Assembly (NCBI GenBank): GCA_030065095.1 | Contig: JASJDP010000016.1 | Location: forward strand, 124,001-188,000 | Direction: 5' to 3' | DNA from: Rhodobacter sp. | GTDB lineage: Bacteria > Pseudomonadota > Alphaproteobacteria > Rhodobacterales > Rhodobacteraceae | Length of the DNA stretch: 64,000 nt | Shown here: one piece after another, positions 27,201-35,963 of the stretch | Layout of the letters: each line of letters begins with the position of its first letter | Position numbering within the stretch: position 1 is the stretch's first letter | The notes under the pieces: generated by a model | What the model saw: only the letters and a program-made list of their open reading frames with translations | What the model was told of the DNA's origin: nothing | The model's database searches: none | Made by a program: the position numbers and the translations under genes

Positions 27201-28092
27201 AGGGCGTCGACTGGTAAATCTCGTTTATCCAATTGCCATATAGAAGGTGCCCGTGGCTGCGCCAGCGGTTTTGTGGAGTCATCGCGGGGTCGTCATCGGG
27301 ATAATAGTTGATGGGCACGTTTATCGGCGTGCCGTTGGCGATGTCACGGTCGTACTCGCTCTTCAGCGTGTCGCTGTCATATTCGAAATGGTTGAGGATA
27401 TAGAGCGCGCGGTGCCTGGGATCCTCGACCAGGCAGGGCCCGACCTCTTCGGAACCGAGAAGCGTTGACAGGTCCGGCACGTCGTCGATTTCGCCTTGCC
27501 GCACCTCGGTCCAGCGGCTGACCGGGATCACGCAGTCGTCGGAGAAACCGCGCAGGTAGGGCGAAGCCGGGGCGAGGTTCTGGTGCCGGAAACAGCCGAA
27601 GGCCTTGTGCGGCAGCATGTGTTTTTCGATCCCGTAGAAATGCGACATCATTGCCATGCCGCCCCAGCAGACACCGAAGGTGGAATGCACATGGGTCTGG
27701 GTCCAATCCATCACCTCGCGCAGTTCGTCCCAATAGGTGACCTCGTCGAAGCGCAGATGTTCGATGGGGGCGCCGGTGATGATGAGGCCGTCGAACTTTT
27801 CCTCCCTGACGTCCTGGAACGGGCGATAGAACGCCTCCATGTGTTCGGGTGCGGCATTCTTCGAAATATGCTCGGTCATCCGGATCAGCTGCAGGTCGAT
27901 CTGCAGGGGGGTCGCACCGATCAGGCGGGCAAACTGGTTCTCGGTCTGGATCTTCTTGGGCATCAGATTCAAGAGCCCGATCCTAAGCGGACGGATATCC
28001 TGCCGCTTGGCCTGGTCCTCGGACATCACCATCACACCCTCGCGGCGGAGCACGTCAAAGGCGGGCAGATCAGAGGGCAGGGTGATGGGCAT
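27175..28092 (-). CDS. metA: Homoserine O-acyltransferase, MetA family
   Basis: 305 residues from ATG 28092; the family N-terminus [11 protein letters not shown] starts here, and an upstream extension of 41 residues is not conserved in character. Catalytic marks: Cys in FGVCWGGMA, the oxyanion-type NLMPKK near residue 46, His in [11 protein letters not shown] and Glu downstream. It acylates homoserine on oxygen using acetyl- or succinyl-CoA, entering methionine synthesis. MetA enzymes of this group often use acetyl-CoA, but the acyl choice depends on one residue I cannot verify. I looked upstream for a SAM-II riboswitch and found none I could defend. Confidence 0.94.
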   Translation of the reverse strand: MPITLPSDLPAFDVLRREGVMVMSEDQAKRQDIRPLRIGLLNLMPKKIQTENQFARLIGATPLQIDLQLIRMTEHISKNAAPEHMEAFYRPFQDVREEKFDGLIITGAPIEHLRFDEVTYWDELREVMDWTQTHVHSTFGVCWGGMAMMSHFYGIEKHMLPHKAFGCFRHQNLAPASPYLRGFSDDCVIPVSRWTEVRQGEIDDVPDLSTLLGSEEVGPCLVEDPRHRALYILNHFEYDSDTLKSEYDRDIANGTPINVPINYYPDDDPAMTPQNRWRSHGHLLYGNWINEIYQSTPYDLDQIGR

Positions 28093-28710
28093 GGGGGCAG
28101 GTGGTCCTTTCGTCGGACAGCTTTTGTAAGCGTGAATGGGCGGCAGCGCCAGACGGGTTATGCCTGTCGCCGAGTTCCGCCTGACCCCGGGGTCGTGCAC
28201 GGCGCTTCGGGTCAATGTGCTGCCTGCTCGGCGCGGCCTCGGCAGCGGCGCTTTTTGGGGAACGAGGTTCAGCGCTGCGGATCATACGATTTTCTGCGAA
28301 TCACCCGAATATGCAGGAATGTCCGCACACCGCGTGCCGGCAAGGCCATTGCGCGATTCTGCGTCAGCGGTCTTCAACCTGAGAGTGTATTTTCAGGGAT
28401 TTCAACGGGATCGGCCGATCTCCCTTCTCTGTCATGCGGGTGTTTTGTCCAAAAAAATCGCGGCGTGAAGCGCAATACGCCAATTCCTTCACGTCGCAAT
28501 CACGCTGCGCTCACGCCATCGGTCTAGGGTGGTTCACGGTAGCGAGTTGAGGATTCAAAGAGTTGGGGAATGGATCAGCCGGGGCCAAGTTATTACAGTC
28601 CGTGAGTAGAAGCATAGATACCCTGCCTCGGACAAATTTTTGTGTTTTGCTGATCCTCCCGTTCCGCGCGCTGGAACCGAAGGCTTTGCCGGAGGGACCG
28701 GCGTGCGGAG
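28093..28710. other. 618-bp stretch without a recognisable gene
   Basis: This lies between the metA start and the end of the ATPase gene. The metA-proximal half is GC rich. The distal half (28290-28660) is richer in A and T than its surroundings, and has a short inverted repeat CCTGA/TCAGG near 28379-28398. Open frames on both strands are short and lack starts with good boxes or family motifs. It may hold the metA promoter or a small RNA, but no specific element can be called. Confidence 0.5.
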
Positions 28711-29568
28711 CTACTTTCGCAACGCCGCGGCAATAAGACTGTCGAAGTCGTCGGGTGTGCGAACGCAGGCCACGTCCTCGGCAGACACCGTCACCCCCCA
28801 GGTCTCCGCCATCGCGCGATAGCGCGGCTGCCGGTGGGCCAGGGCGCGCGCGTAGGTCCACCGGACGAAGGCGTCCGGGTCGACCTCTGCCTCGGGGCCG
28901 CCGGTGCCGGAGCGATACTCAGCCCAGGCGGCGTTCAGGAACTCGGGCTGGTAGTACATCGGTTTCGGGGCGGCATCGAACCGGCGCACGAGTTCCTCGG
29001 TATGCGCCTCGGTGCCTTCAATCCAGACCAAAAGCACCGTATCGGCCAGCGCCGTCAGCACCGGATCGGCCGGATCGTGGGGATCGACCACTTCACAGAT
29101 CGATCCGCCGGAGTCGCAAACGAAATGTGCGTAGTCATAGATCTCGCGGGCGCGGTCGATGAAATGCGCCGTGTCGAGCAGGGCGGCGATCTCGGCCTGC
29201 CTGTGTTGTTCCTGCCGGATCATGTAGTCGGCGAACGGCAGCCCGCCGCGGGCCGGGTCGCCGGGTTTTCCGAGATAGGTCGACAGCGGCGAGAGGTTGT
29301 GGAAGCCGATATTCGAGCCGATGTAGATCGAGTCGGTCATCAGCAATTCGCGCAGGAACGGCACCTGCATCGCCTGGCGCTTGACGTTGTCGACGATGTG
29401 CTCGCCCATGTACCGGGTGCCGATGCGATAATCGACGGAATAGTGATACCAGCCGCCGCCTGCGCGCAGCATGGTCGAGACATGGGTCTTGCCAAGGCCC
29501 GACATGCCGAAGAGAAGCACGCGCTTGTGCCGTGCGTCCAGCCAATCCCGTGCGGTTTCGTAGATCAT
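28711..29568 (-). CDS. P-loop ATPase
   Basis: 285 residues. A Walker A motif GMSGLGKTH lies near residue 21, after RKRVLLF. The middle part has HYSVDYRIGTRYMGEHIVD and SGGSICEVVD, and the tail is acidic and helical. No second domain is obvious. I have seen this kind of short ATPase in roseobacters without an assigned function. It stands alone, with the unassigned 618-bp gap downstream and an EamA permease gene upstream; nothing suggests a partner. Confidence 0.7.
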   Translation of the reverse strand: MIYETARDWLDARHKRVLLFGMSGLGKTHVSTMLRAGGGWYHYSVDYRIGTRYMGEHIVDNVKRQAMQVPFLRELLMTDSIYIGSNIGFHNLSPLSTYLGKPGDPARGGLPFADYMIRQEQHRQAEIAALLDTAHFIDRAREIYDYAHFVCDSGGSICEVVDPHDPADPVLTALADTVLLVWIEGTEAHTEELVRRFDAAPKPMYYQPEFLNAAWAEYRSGTGGPEAEVDPDAFVRWTYARALAHRQPRYRAMAETWGVTVSAEDVACVRTPDDFDSLIAAALRK

Positions 29569-29710
29569 CGGCGGCTTCCGTTGCTGACGCCACCTAACCC
29601 GAACCGCGCGGGGATTTCCAGCACCCGCTATCGGGTTCCGGCGCAGCCCGAGACGGCCGCGGAGCCGCCGCCCAAGGCACGGCGGAGCCGGACCGCAAAA
29701 GACGGTGTCG

Positions 29711-30628
29711 TCAGGCGCCGGACTTCTGAAACATCCGGCCGGCCAGGCGGCCGTCGAGGATCAGAAGCCCCAGCGCCAGCAGGACAAATCCCAGATAGGC
29801 CTGCGGCAACAGCGCCTCGCCGCGCACCCAGGCGCCCAGGACGATGGCCACGGGTGGGATCAGCAGCGTGCACAGCATCAGATTGCCGCTGCCCGCCATC
29901 GCGAGAACCCGGTAATACAGCAGATAGGCCAGCGCCGTGGCGGCGACGGCATAATAGGCGATGGCGATCAGAGTGTCGGCCTGCAGCGCCATGGTCGGCG
30001 TCCCTTCCAGCCAGATCGCCGCAGGCAGCATCACCAGGCTCGACCCCGTCAGCATGCCCGCGGCGGCAAGCTGCGGCGGCAGATGGGACAGGGTCCTGCG
30101 CGCCCAGGCGCTGGCCAGGGCATAGCTGAGCGTGCCGCCCAGAACCGCCAGCTGCGCCAGCGAGCGCAGATCGAAGCTGAGCAGCGAGTCGAACCCGATC
30201 GCCGTTGCCACCCCGAGAAACCCGAGGCCGACGCCGATCCCGCGCCGGAGCGTCAGACGCTCGTCGTGAAAGACCGCCGCGGCGACGACGACGCCGAAGA
30301 TCGCCGTCGCGGCGTTCAGGATCGAGGTCAGACCGGTCTCGATATGCAGCTGTCCCCAAGCCATCAGCGAAAACGGGATCACGTTGTTAAGAAGCCCCAT
30401 CACCAGAAACGCGGCCCAGACCGAGGGGGCACGCGGGATGGGGATCCGGCGAAGCAGGACGAAGACCCACAGAACCAGCGCCGCCCAGACCACCCGGTGC
30501 GCCACCGAGGTGACAAAGCCGATTTCATCCAGCGCCACCCGGATCGACAGGAACGACCCGCCCCAGATCGCGGCAAGCAGCATCAGCTCGGCCCAGGCGC
30601 GGCCGGAGAGGGATTTCTGATCGGTCAT
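29711..30628 (-). CDS. EamA-type (DMT superfamily) permease
   Basis: 305 residues with ten hydrophobic helices in two repeated halves. Features include AAIWGGSFLSIRVAL in helix 1 and the second-half sequence TALAYLLYYRVLAMAG, both typical of the EamA family of drug/metabolite exporters. Substrate unknown. The gene lies after the ATPase and before the terminator of the FadL gene. No regulator is adjacent. Confidence 0.87.
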   Translation of the reverse strand: MTDQKSLSGRAWAELMLLAAIWGGSFLSIRVALDEIGFVTSVAHRVVWAALVLWVFVLLRRIPIPRAPSVWAAFLVMGLLNNVIPFSLMAWGQLHIETGLTSILNAATAIFGVVVAAAVFHDERLTLRRGIGVGLGFLGVATAIGFDSLLSFDLRSLAQLAVLGGTLSYALASAWARRTLSHLPPQLAAAGMLTGSSLVMLPAAIWLEGTPTMALQADTLIAIAYYAVAATALAYLLYYRVLAMAGSGNLMLCTLLIPPVAIVLGAWVRGEALLPQAYLGFVLLALGLLILDGRLAGRMFQKSGA

Positions 30629-30680
30629 GCTTGCCGCTTACCGCAGCAATCCGCCTAGGGCGACCCGTATCCTGCGGCAA

Positions 30681-30709
30681 CGAAAAACCCCGCCGCAGAG
30701 GGCGGGGTT
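30681..30709 (-). terminator. Intrinsic terminator after the FadL gene
   Basis: On the minus strand the stem AACCCCGCC (complement of 30701-30709), loop CTCTGC, then GGCGGGGTT and TTT before CG. The stem is 9 bp, followed by five T in all (two paired). It lies 27 bp past the FadL stop and fits a Rho-independent terminator. Confidence 0.75.
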
Positions 30710-30735
30710 ATTGGGATTTTGCCGGGGCTTTCCCG

Positions 30736-31896
30736 TCAGAAGTAGAAGCCGATCTTGAACCCGGCGCTGAAGGCGGTGTTGTCGGTGAAACTGGCGCGCG
30801 CCACGTCCGGGGTGCCGGTTTCGGGCCGGGCATCACCCAGCCAGGTATGACGGACGCCGCCCGAGACCACGACGTTTTCGTCCTTGTACTGCAGGCCGAG
30901 CGTCAGCGAGAAGTTGCCGTTGGTGGGGGCCAGCGGCGACACCAGGTCATCTGTTCCCTCGGGCTCGTATCCGATGATGCCGGACACCGACCAGTTGTCG
31001 TTGAGCCTGCGGCCGATGCCGAGTTCGTATTCGAAGGTGTCCTCGAGATCGCTGATGCTCACGCCGCTTCCGACACCGTTCAGCACGCCGTCCGTCGCCA
31101 GGTCGTCGAAGGCGGTGGGCGAGATGATCAGGTCGGACCATTTCGCATAGCGGACCGAACCGAAGAGCAGCGTCTTGGGGTTGAGGCCGGTCTGGAAGTC
31201 GAGATTGATCGAGGCGGGCGACTTGACCTCGGTATCCGTGATCGGGGCGATGGGAAATCCGCCGATCGTCTCGGTCGACGCCATGTCGTGCGTGATTTCC
31301 GAGTTGTAGGTCAGCGCCACGCGCAGGGCGTATTCCGGGATTTCGAAGGCACCGCCGATGACGTATCCCAACGCGCTATCGTGCGCCAGCGCCACGTTGT
31401 AGCCGCTGAGCCCGCCATAGGCGAGGCCGGACAGGGTGATGTCGCCGACCACCGTCTGGTGGCGGATGCCGGCATGGACGCTGAAGCGGTCCGAGAACTT
31501 GTAGCGCCCGATGGCGGTGATCGATGTCGCGTCGGCAATGGCCGAGGTGCCGCCGAGCTCGGACGTTCCGGGGGCGCCGGGATAGGTGACGTCCGAGCCG
31601 AAGGGCTGGTCCCAGAGCAGCGAGAACGAGAACTTGTCGCTGAAGTCGTACTTCAGACCGCCGCCGGCATTGGTGAAGCTGCCCGCAACGTTACCGTACG
31701 GCGTACCCGGCGGCAGCGCACCGATGCCGACCCCGGTGCCGGTCACCTCTCCCGAAGTGGCCGAGAAGCGCAGTTCGGCGTAGTTGCCCTCTTCAAAGAT
31801 GATGCCGATCGGCTGTCCCGAGCGGTCCAGCCCGCCTGCGGACGCACCCGATGCTGCGATAGCGCCGGCAGCGACCGTCGCCAAAAACCTGTTCAT
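30736..31896 (-). CDS. FadL/OmpP1-family outer-membrane transporter
   Basis: 386 residues. A signal peptide (MNRFLATVAAGAIAASGASA) is followed by a hatch-like N-terminal segment and alternating amphipathic strands (for example YKFSDRFSVHAGIRH and VVSGGVRHTW), ending GFKIGFYF with terminal phenylalanine, the classic beta-barrel assembly signal. The family takes up hydrophobic compounds such as long-chain fatty acids or aromatics across the outer membrane. It has its own strong box (GGGAAGAGG) and a terminator, so it is transcribed alone. An inverted repeat lies about 90 bp upstream of the start. Confidence 0.87.
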   Translation of the reverse strand: MNRFLATVAAGAIAASGASAGGLDRSGQPIGIIFEEGNYAELRFSATSGEVTGTGVGIGALPPGTPYGNVAGSFTNAGGGLKYDFSDKFSFSLLWDQPFGSDVTYPGAPGTSELGGTSAIADATSITAIGRYKFSDRFSVHAGIRHQTVVGDITLSGLAYGGLSGYNVALAHDSALGYVIGGAFEIPEYALRVALTYNSEITHDMASTETIGGFPIAPITDTEVKSPASINLDFQTGLNPKTLLFGSVRYAKWSDLIISPTAFDDLATDGVLNGVGSGVSISDLEDTFEYELGIGRRLNDNWSVSGIIGYEPEGTDDLVSPLAPTNGNFSLTLGLQYKDENVVVSGGVRHTWLGDARPETGTPDVARASFTDNTAFSAGFKIGFYF

Positions 31897-31984
31897 GTCC
31901 TCTTCCCAACCATGATGTTTTTGCTGGCACTCACCCTATCGGTGTGGCTCGCGCCGGGTCAAACCATGACCCTGCGTCACGAAT

Positions 31985-31998
31985 TTGTTGCATAACAA
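31985..31998. promoter_or_regulatory. Operator-like inverted repeat TTGTT-N4-AACAA
   Basis: TTGTTGCATAACAA lies in the 116-bp gap between the FadL start and the end of the EamA gene, about 90 bp upstream of the FadL start codon, and a further TTGCAA follows. This could bind a dimeric regulator of the FadL gene. No regulator gene is near. Confidence 0.3.
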
Positions 31999-32012
31999 CC
32001 GTTGCAATCGCG

Positions 32013-32891
32013 TCACCCTGCCGCATGCGCGCGGGTCTCGCCGCGAATGTTCAGGTAATTGGCGGCGAAGATCACCGCGGCACCGGCCAGGACGGCCCAT
32101 TCCAGCGGCTCGGAATAAAGCGCCATGCCGACCAGCGCGATGATCGGCAGCCGGGCGAAATCCATGGGCATCACAACCGTCGCGGGCGCTATGGCAAGCG
32201 CCTTGGTCATGCAGAAATGCGCCACCAGACCGGCACAGCCGACCAGCACCAGCCAGGGCCAGGCGGCCGGCGACGGCCAGGCGATTGCGCCGTCGAACCC
32301 GGCGGTGATCAGGCCAAACACCGCCTGCATCGTAGTGAGGTAGAAAAGGATGCAGGTGATCGTTTCCGTCCGGGTCAGAAGACGGGTGAAGGTCGCCGCT
32401 CCGGCAAAGCCGATGGCCGCCAGCGCGGCGGCGATCAGACCGGGGCTGAGGGTCACGCCGCTTCCCGGCTGCGCGACGATCAGGATGCCGCAGAACCCAA
32501 GCAGCGCCGCAAGTGCGCGGACGCGCGTCAGCCGCTCGCCCAGGAAGATCGGCGCGAAGACGGTGACCCAGAGAGGCGAGGTGAATTCCAGTGCGAAGAC
32601 CTGCGCAAGCGGGGCGGCGGTGACGGCGTAAAACCACAGGTTCTGGCCGGTGAAGTGGCTGATATTGCGGATGAAATGGATGTGCAGACTGCGCCGGGTG
32701 ATCTGCGTCAGCGTCTGTGCCCACCAGGCCCCGCCAAGCACGATTGCGATGCCGATAAAGGACCGGTAGGTCATGATCTCGAACGTGTCGAGTTCGTCCG
32801 CCAGCGCCCGCCCGGCGATGGCCATGGCGGTGAACGAGACGATTGCGCCGATCATCCAGACGGCGGCGTGCAGTGGAGGGTGCGCCGTCAT
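32013..32891 (-). CDS. EamA-type (DMT superfamily) permease
   Basis: 292 residues with ten helices, opening WMIGAIVSFTAMAIAGRAL. The mid-protein LAQVFALEFTSPLWVTVFAP is a common motif in this family of exporters, and GERLTRVRALAALLGFCGIL follows. The end is hydrophobic up to residue 280. Its ATG overlaps the stop of the small secreted protein upstream (ATGA). Substrate unknown. Two unrelated EamA genes within 3 kb are not close copies of one another. Confidence 0.87.
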   Translation of the reverse strand: MTAHPPLHAAVWMIGAIVSFTAMAIAGRALADELDTFEIMTYRSFIGIAIVLGGAWWAQTLTQITRRSLHIHFIRNISHFTGQNLWFYAVTAAPLAQVFALEFTSPLWVTVFAPIFLGERLTRVRALAALLGFCGILIVAQPGSGVTLSPGLIAAALAAIGFAGAATFTRLLTRTETITCILFYLTTMQAVFGLITAGFDGAIAWPSPAAWPWLVLVGCAGLVAHFCMTKALAIAPATVVMPMDFARLPIIALVGMALYSEPLEWAVLAGAAVIFAANYLNIRGETRAHAAG

Positions 32892-33235
32892 TCCAAGGCC
32901 GTGCAGCAGCCGGTCAGCAGGATCGGTGTCTGGCCGCGCTGGGTCAGGATATGCGCGCGGAAAGGGGCGCCGCCGCAGGCTTCTTGTTCGAGCAGCACGA
33001 TGGCGGTGTCGCGCTCTCCGATCAGGGTAAGGGCGCGCGGCCAGTCTGCGCCCTCGGCGGCGATGTCGTTCATCACGTCCATGTCGGTGGGCGCGGGGAA
33101 TTCAAACCGGGCCTGCGGGGTGTCCAGTGTAAGCGTCCAGGCAGGCGCCGTGCCCTGGCAGGCAAAGCCGCCGGTCCAGGCCGTCGCCGGAAGAAGTGAG
33201 ACGACGAAAGGCAAGAGAGGTGCAGCGGGGCGCAT
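32888..33235 (-). CDS. Small secreted protein, unknown function
   Basis: 115 residues starting with a signal peptide (MRPAAPLLPFVVSLLPATAWTGG). Cysteines are frequent for such a short protein: CQG near residue 26, ACGG near 86, and GCC near 109. The end ILLTGCCTAL resembles FLAGCCRLPL in the SH3 protein encoded 360 bp away, and both have a cysteine-containing CGG/CTDGM patch about 20 residues earlier, so the two may share a periplasmic domain. It is coupled by 4 bp to the EamA gene. I cannot name a family with certainty. Confidence 0.65.
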   Translation of the reverse strand: MRPAAPLLPFVVSLLPATAWTGGFACQGTAPAWTLTLDTPQARFEFPAPTDMDVMNDIAAEGADWPRALTLIGERDTAIVLLEQEACGGAPFRAHILTQRGQTPILLTGCCTALE

Positions 33236-33338
33236 GATCCCCGGCTATAGATCAGCCGTTGGGCAAGTGGTAGCCCCGCGCAGGTGCGGGTCTTCTCACC
33301 GGCACTGGAGATCAACCGGCAGATCGAAGGGCGCATCT

Positions 33339-33570
33339 GGCCTGGAGCGGACGTTTGCCTCTGACTCCAGGCGCGGAATCAAGGCCGCAGGCCGCCGCGC
33401 CATCGCCGACCCGCCCCGAAGGGGAGGCGATTTTGCTGGTGGCGCGTATCGGTTTGAGGTCGTTCGGACTTTGCCGGGATAAAACGAGCCGTTCAGAGGC
33501 TTGGATCGCCTCCCCGCGGGTCGGCGATGGCTTAGCTTAGCGCCCAATAGGCAAACGTCCGCTCCAGGCC
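33339..33570 (-). repeat. 232-bp palindromic element, copy 3 (MITE/REP-like), inverted
   Basis: The outer arms are perfect inverted repeats of 21 nt (33339-33359 starting GGCCTGGAGCGGACG, and 33550-33570). The inner arms at 33394-33414 and 33516-33531 match copy 1. The element is in opposite orientation to copies 1 and 2. It fills the 360-bp gap between two same-strand genes, the secreted protein and the SH3 protein, with nothing else visible in that gap. Confidence 0.88.
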
Positions 33571-33595
33571 GTCTTTTGTCATTCCTCAAAGGGCA

Positions 33596-34219
33596 CTAGT
33601 GGAACCCGATATCCAGCGGCAGCCGGCAACATCCGGCGAGGAATCTTTGGCCGCCGGGTGCATCCAGCAGATAGGCGACGGTCCAGGGATAGGTCCGGTC
33701 GCTCATCCCGTCCGTACAGGCCGCCGGCCGAATGATGGCTTGGCTCGACGCCGGCCCGCCTGCATGGCTGAGCTGCAGCGGGTAACCCGCAGAGCCCTCG
33801 GCAGCCAAGGCACCCGTAAAGCCAAGCAGGAAGCCAGCGCCCGTGATGTCCGAGAAACTGGCCGATCCGGGCGAGAGGCGCAGCGACCAGAACGGCTCGG
33901 TCCCGGCGCAGAGCAGGCCGGCGGGCAGCGCCGTGCCGGGAAGGGTCGGCACCGGGTCGGGGGCGAGAAACCGCATGGCGATCCAGCCGTTGGCCTCCTC
34001 CCAGACGATCCGTCCCCATTTGCCGGAGGCGTCCGTGCCTGCGACCTCGATGCCGCGCGCATCGGGCGGCAGGTCGCCGATATCGGAGCTGCCGGCCGAG
34101 GGCCCGGCGCGGACGTTCAGGGTATCGTCGGCAGCGACGCCGGTAACGCGGAAATAACCCGGTTGAGCCAGCGCGGGCGGGCAAAGCAGGATCAGCAATA
34201 CGGCGAGGGCGGTTCGCAT
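33596..34219 (-). CDS. Exported bacterial SH3-domain protein
   Basis: 207 residues from ATG 34219, giving a signal peptide (MRTALAVLLILLCPPALA). An SH3b domain follows (about 20-85: LNVRAGPSAGSSDIG, then WGRIVWEEANGWIAMRFL), a fold that usually binds peptidoglycan or peptides. The C-terminal part has CAGTEPFWSL, ACTDGMSDRTYPWTVA and ends with FLAGCC, similar to the small secreted protein at 32888. The longer ORF extension upstream lacks a signal and was not used. It lies downstream of copy 3 of the repeat and is probably transcribed alone. Confidence 0.78.
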   Translation of the reverse strand: MRTALAVLLILLCPPALAQPGYFRVTGVAADDTLNVRAGPSAGSSDIGDLPPDARGIEVAGTDASGKWGRIVWEEANGWIAMRFLAPDPVPTLPGTALPAGLLCAGTEPFWSLRLSPGSASFSDITGAGFLLGFTGALAAEGSAGYPLQLSHAGGPASSQAIIRPAACTDGMSDRTYPWTVAYLLDAPGGQRFLAGCCRLPLDIGFH

Positions 34220-34421
34220 CGGGCACGGCTCCGGCGGGTCGGGTTCTGACGTGACGCTAGCACGTTTTCGGCCGCTTCCCCACTCTGCGTTTGGTTTGCC
34301 GCAATCGGTCACCAGCGGGTTGAGCGGGAAAACCCCGTCGTCCGGATCGGTATGGCGGCTTGAAAACCCGCCTGATATGCGACGGTGACATCGCGCGGTG
34401 CGGTCTTGCGTCACCCCGCGA

Positions 34422-35111
34422 TCAGTCGAGCAGGGGCAGATACCGCGCCTCTGGCACACCGATCAGGTCCGCCGCCGACGCGCCGGCGGCCCGGATTGCG
34501 TTCAACGGCGTCTTGACGCTTTCGTGCCAAACCTGTCGCAGGCCGCCCCTTTGCCAGTGCTCGTCCGGCGTGTCGGCGGGATAGAGGGTCAGGTCGTGCA
34601 TCCCCGCCCAGTGAAAGCTGAGCCAGGACCGTGGCAGGTGGAAGCGCTGGCTGACCAGAATCAGGGGGCCCTCGGCGGCGGAGCCAAGCAAGTCTGCCGT
34701 AAAAAGGGCGTTCTGCAATGTGGACAGCGCATCGCCGTCAACGAGCACGGCGCCTTCCGGCACGCCCGCATCCAGGGCGGTTTCGGCCATCATGCCGCCG
34801 ATGGATCGCGTCTCGTGCCGGAGCCGCCCGCCGGAGACCACCAGCTTTTGACCGATACCGGCATGATAGAGCGCCAGTGCTGCCTCCAGCCGGGCGCGGC
34901 TGGCGGGACCGAGCGCGCCATCGGGCCGTTGGCCGGCGCCCAGGACCACGAGTGTCGCGTCGCTGGGCAAGTCGGCGGGCGGGTCGTAGAACTCGATGAA
35001 GCCCAACAACGTGGCGAGCAGGGCCAGATAACCTGCGACGCCGATCCAGACGAGGCGCCGCAGCCACCGCATCAGGCGCGAGCCGGGCGTTGCAACGGCG
35101 CCGTCGGTCAC
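34422..35111 (-). CDS. YdcF/ElyC-family (DUF218) envelope protein
   Basis: 229 residues from GTG 35111, whose codon overlaps the stop of the upstream methyltransferase (GTGA). One transmembrane helix (about 15-38, WIGVAGYLALLATLLGF), then the DUF218 domain with LVVLGAGQRPDG, KLVVSGG and SRARLEAALALYHAG. The typical motif GxS/ENT region is represented by DALSTLQNALF. Members of this family (ElyC, SanA) affect envelope polymer synthesis, and many bind nucleotide-sugar-like ligands; the exact role is not known. Translation coupling with a methyltransferase hints at a joint function in envelope modification. Confidence 0.83.
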   Translation of the reverse strand: MTDGAVATPGSRLMRWLRRLVWIGVAGYLALLATLLGFIEFYDPPADLPSDATLVVLGAGQRPDGALGPASRARLEAALALYHAGIGQKLVVSGGRLRHETRSIGGMMAETALDAGVPEGAVLVDGDALSTLQNALFTADLLGSAAEGPLILVSQRFHLPRSWLSFHWAGMHDLTLYPADTPDEHWQRGGLRQVWHESVKTPLNAIRAAGASAADLIGVPEARYLPLLD

Positions 35112-35848
35112 GCGGGTTTTGCCGGCTGCCGCATCCCCGGCCGCCTTTCGCACAGAAAGCCGATGGTCGGCGAGACCGCTTTGGGAACGAACTGGAAGGG
35201 AAAGCGGTATTTCTTGACGATCCTGACGTTGTGCCGCAGCGTCTGCGCCAGCCATCGCCAATCGAACCCGATATGCTCGGTGCCGTGCGGTCGGACTCTG
35301 TCCAGCTCGCAGATCGAGGCATAGAATGTCTCTGTCCACGTGTATTGCCGATGCCTGATATAGCCCATCAGGGCACTGCCGGTGTTCTTGATGGCCACCG
35401 CGGGCCCGATTTCGTTCGGCACGGTGATGAAAAGCTTCTGAAAGTCCGACCGGCCGATGGCCTCGACCACGCGGACGACCTTGTGTTCGGGGATGTGCTC
35501 GAACGTCTCGAGCCCGATGACAAGATCGAATCCGTCGATCAGGTCCAGCTTTTCGGCGATATCCGCGCGATGCAGGCGAAAGTTGTTGCGGCCTCCGTAT
35601 CTCTCGGCCGCCAACGCACAGAAGTCCTCGCGAAGCTCCACGCCGGTGTAGTCGATGTCATCGCGCCATTCGGTCATCAGGCGGTAGGACCGGCACGGCC
35701 CGCAGCCGATATCGAGAACGCGGAGCTTCGATCCAAAGCGGGGCGTCAGATCGCGCACGATGCGCTCGAGATAGCGGAAACGGGTTGCGTGCAGGAACCT
35801 CGTGATCAGATTGAAGTCCTGGTTCTTTTCATAGCGATGCGGCTCCAA
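35108..35848 (-). CDS. Class I SAM-dependent methyltransferase
   Basis: 246 residues from TTG 35848, which is preceded by AAAGGA with a 7-base gap. The only ATG upstream (36007) would reach 44 bp into the guaA coding sequence, so it was not used. Motif I is RVLDIGCGPCRS, followed by GVELREDFC, and FDLVIGLETFEHIP as motif II/III (Methyltransf_11/23-type). The acceptor is unknown. It is coupled to the YdcF-family gene by a 4-bp overlap. Confidence 0.8.
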   Translation of the reverse strand: MEPHRYEKNQDFNLITRFLHATRFRYLERIVRDLTPRFGSKLRVLDIGCGPCRSYRLMTEWRDDIDYTGVELREDFCALAAERYGGRNNFRLHRADIAEKLDLIDGFDLVIGLETFEHIPEHKVVRVVEAIGRSDFQKLFITVPNEIGPAVAIKNTGSALMGYIRHRQYTWTETFYASICELDRVRPHGTEHIGFDWRWLAQTLRHNVRIVKKYRFPFQFVPKAVSPTIGFLCERRPGMRQPAKPA

Positions 35849-35963
35849 GTCGGGATCCTTTGTGACCTGGTCTGTTCTCGCGCGTGCCTCAACCGATCTT
35901 CGCCGTTTCGGGCAGGCGTTGCAATCGTCAAGCCAGGCCCGCCATGACCGGCCGGTCGTGGGC

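Noticed and set aside
28093-28320. SAM-II riboswitch upstream of metA
   Set aside because: Only a GGGTGATT followed later by GCAG is seen, about 200 bp from the start. The conserved pseudoknot and the position near the ribosome-binding site are missing.
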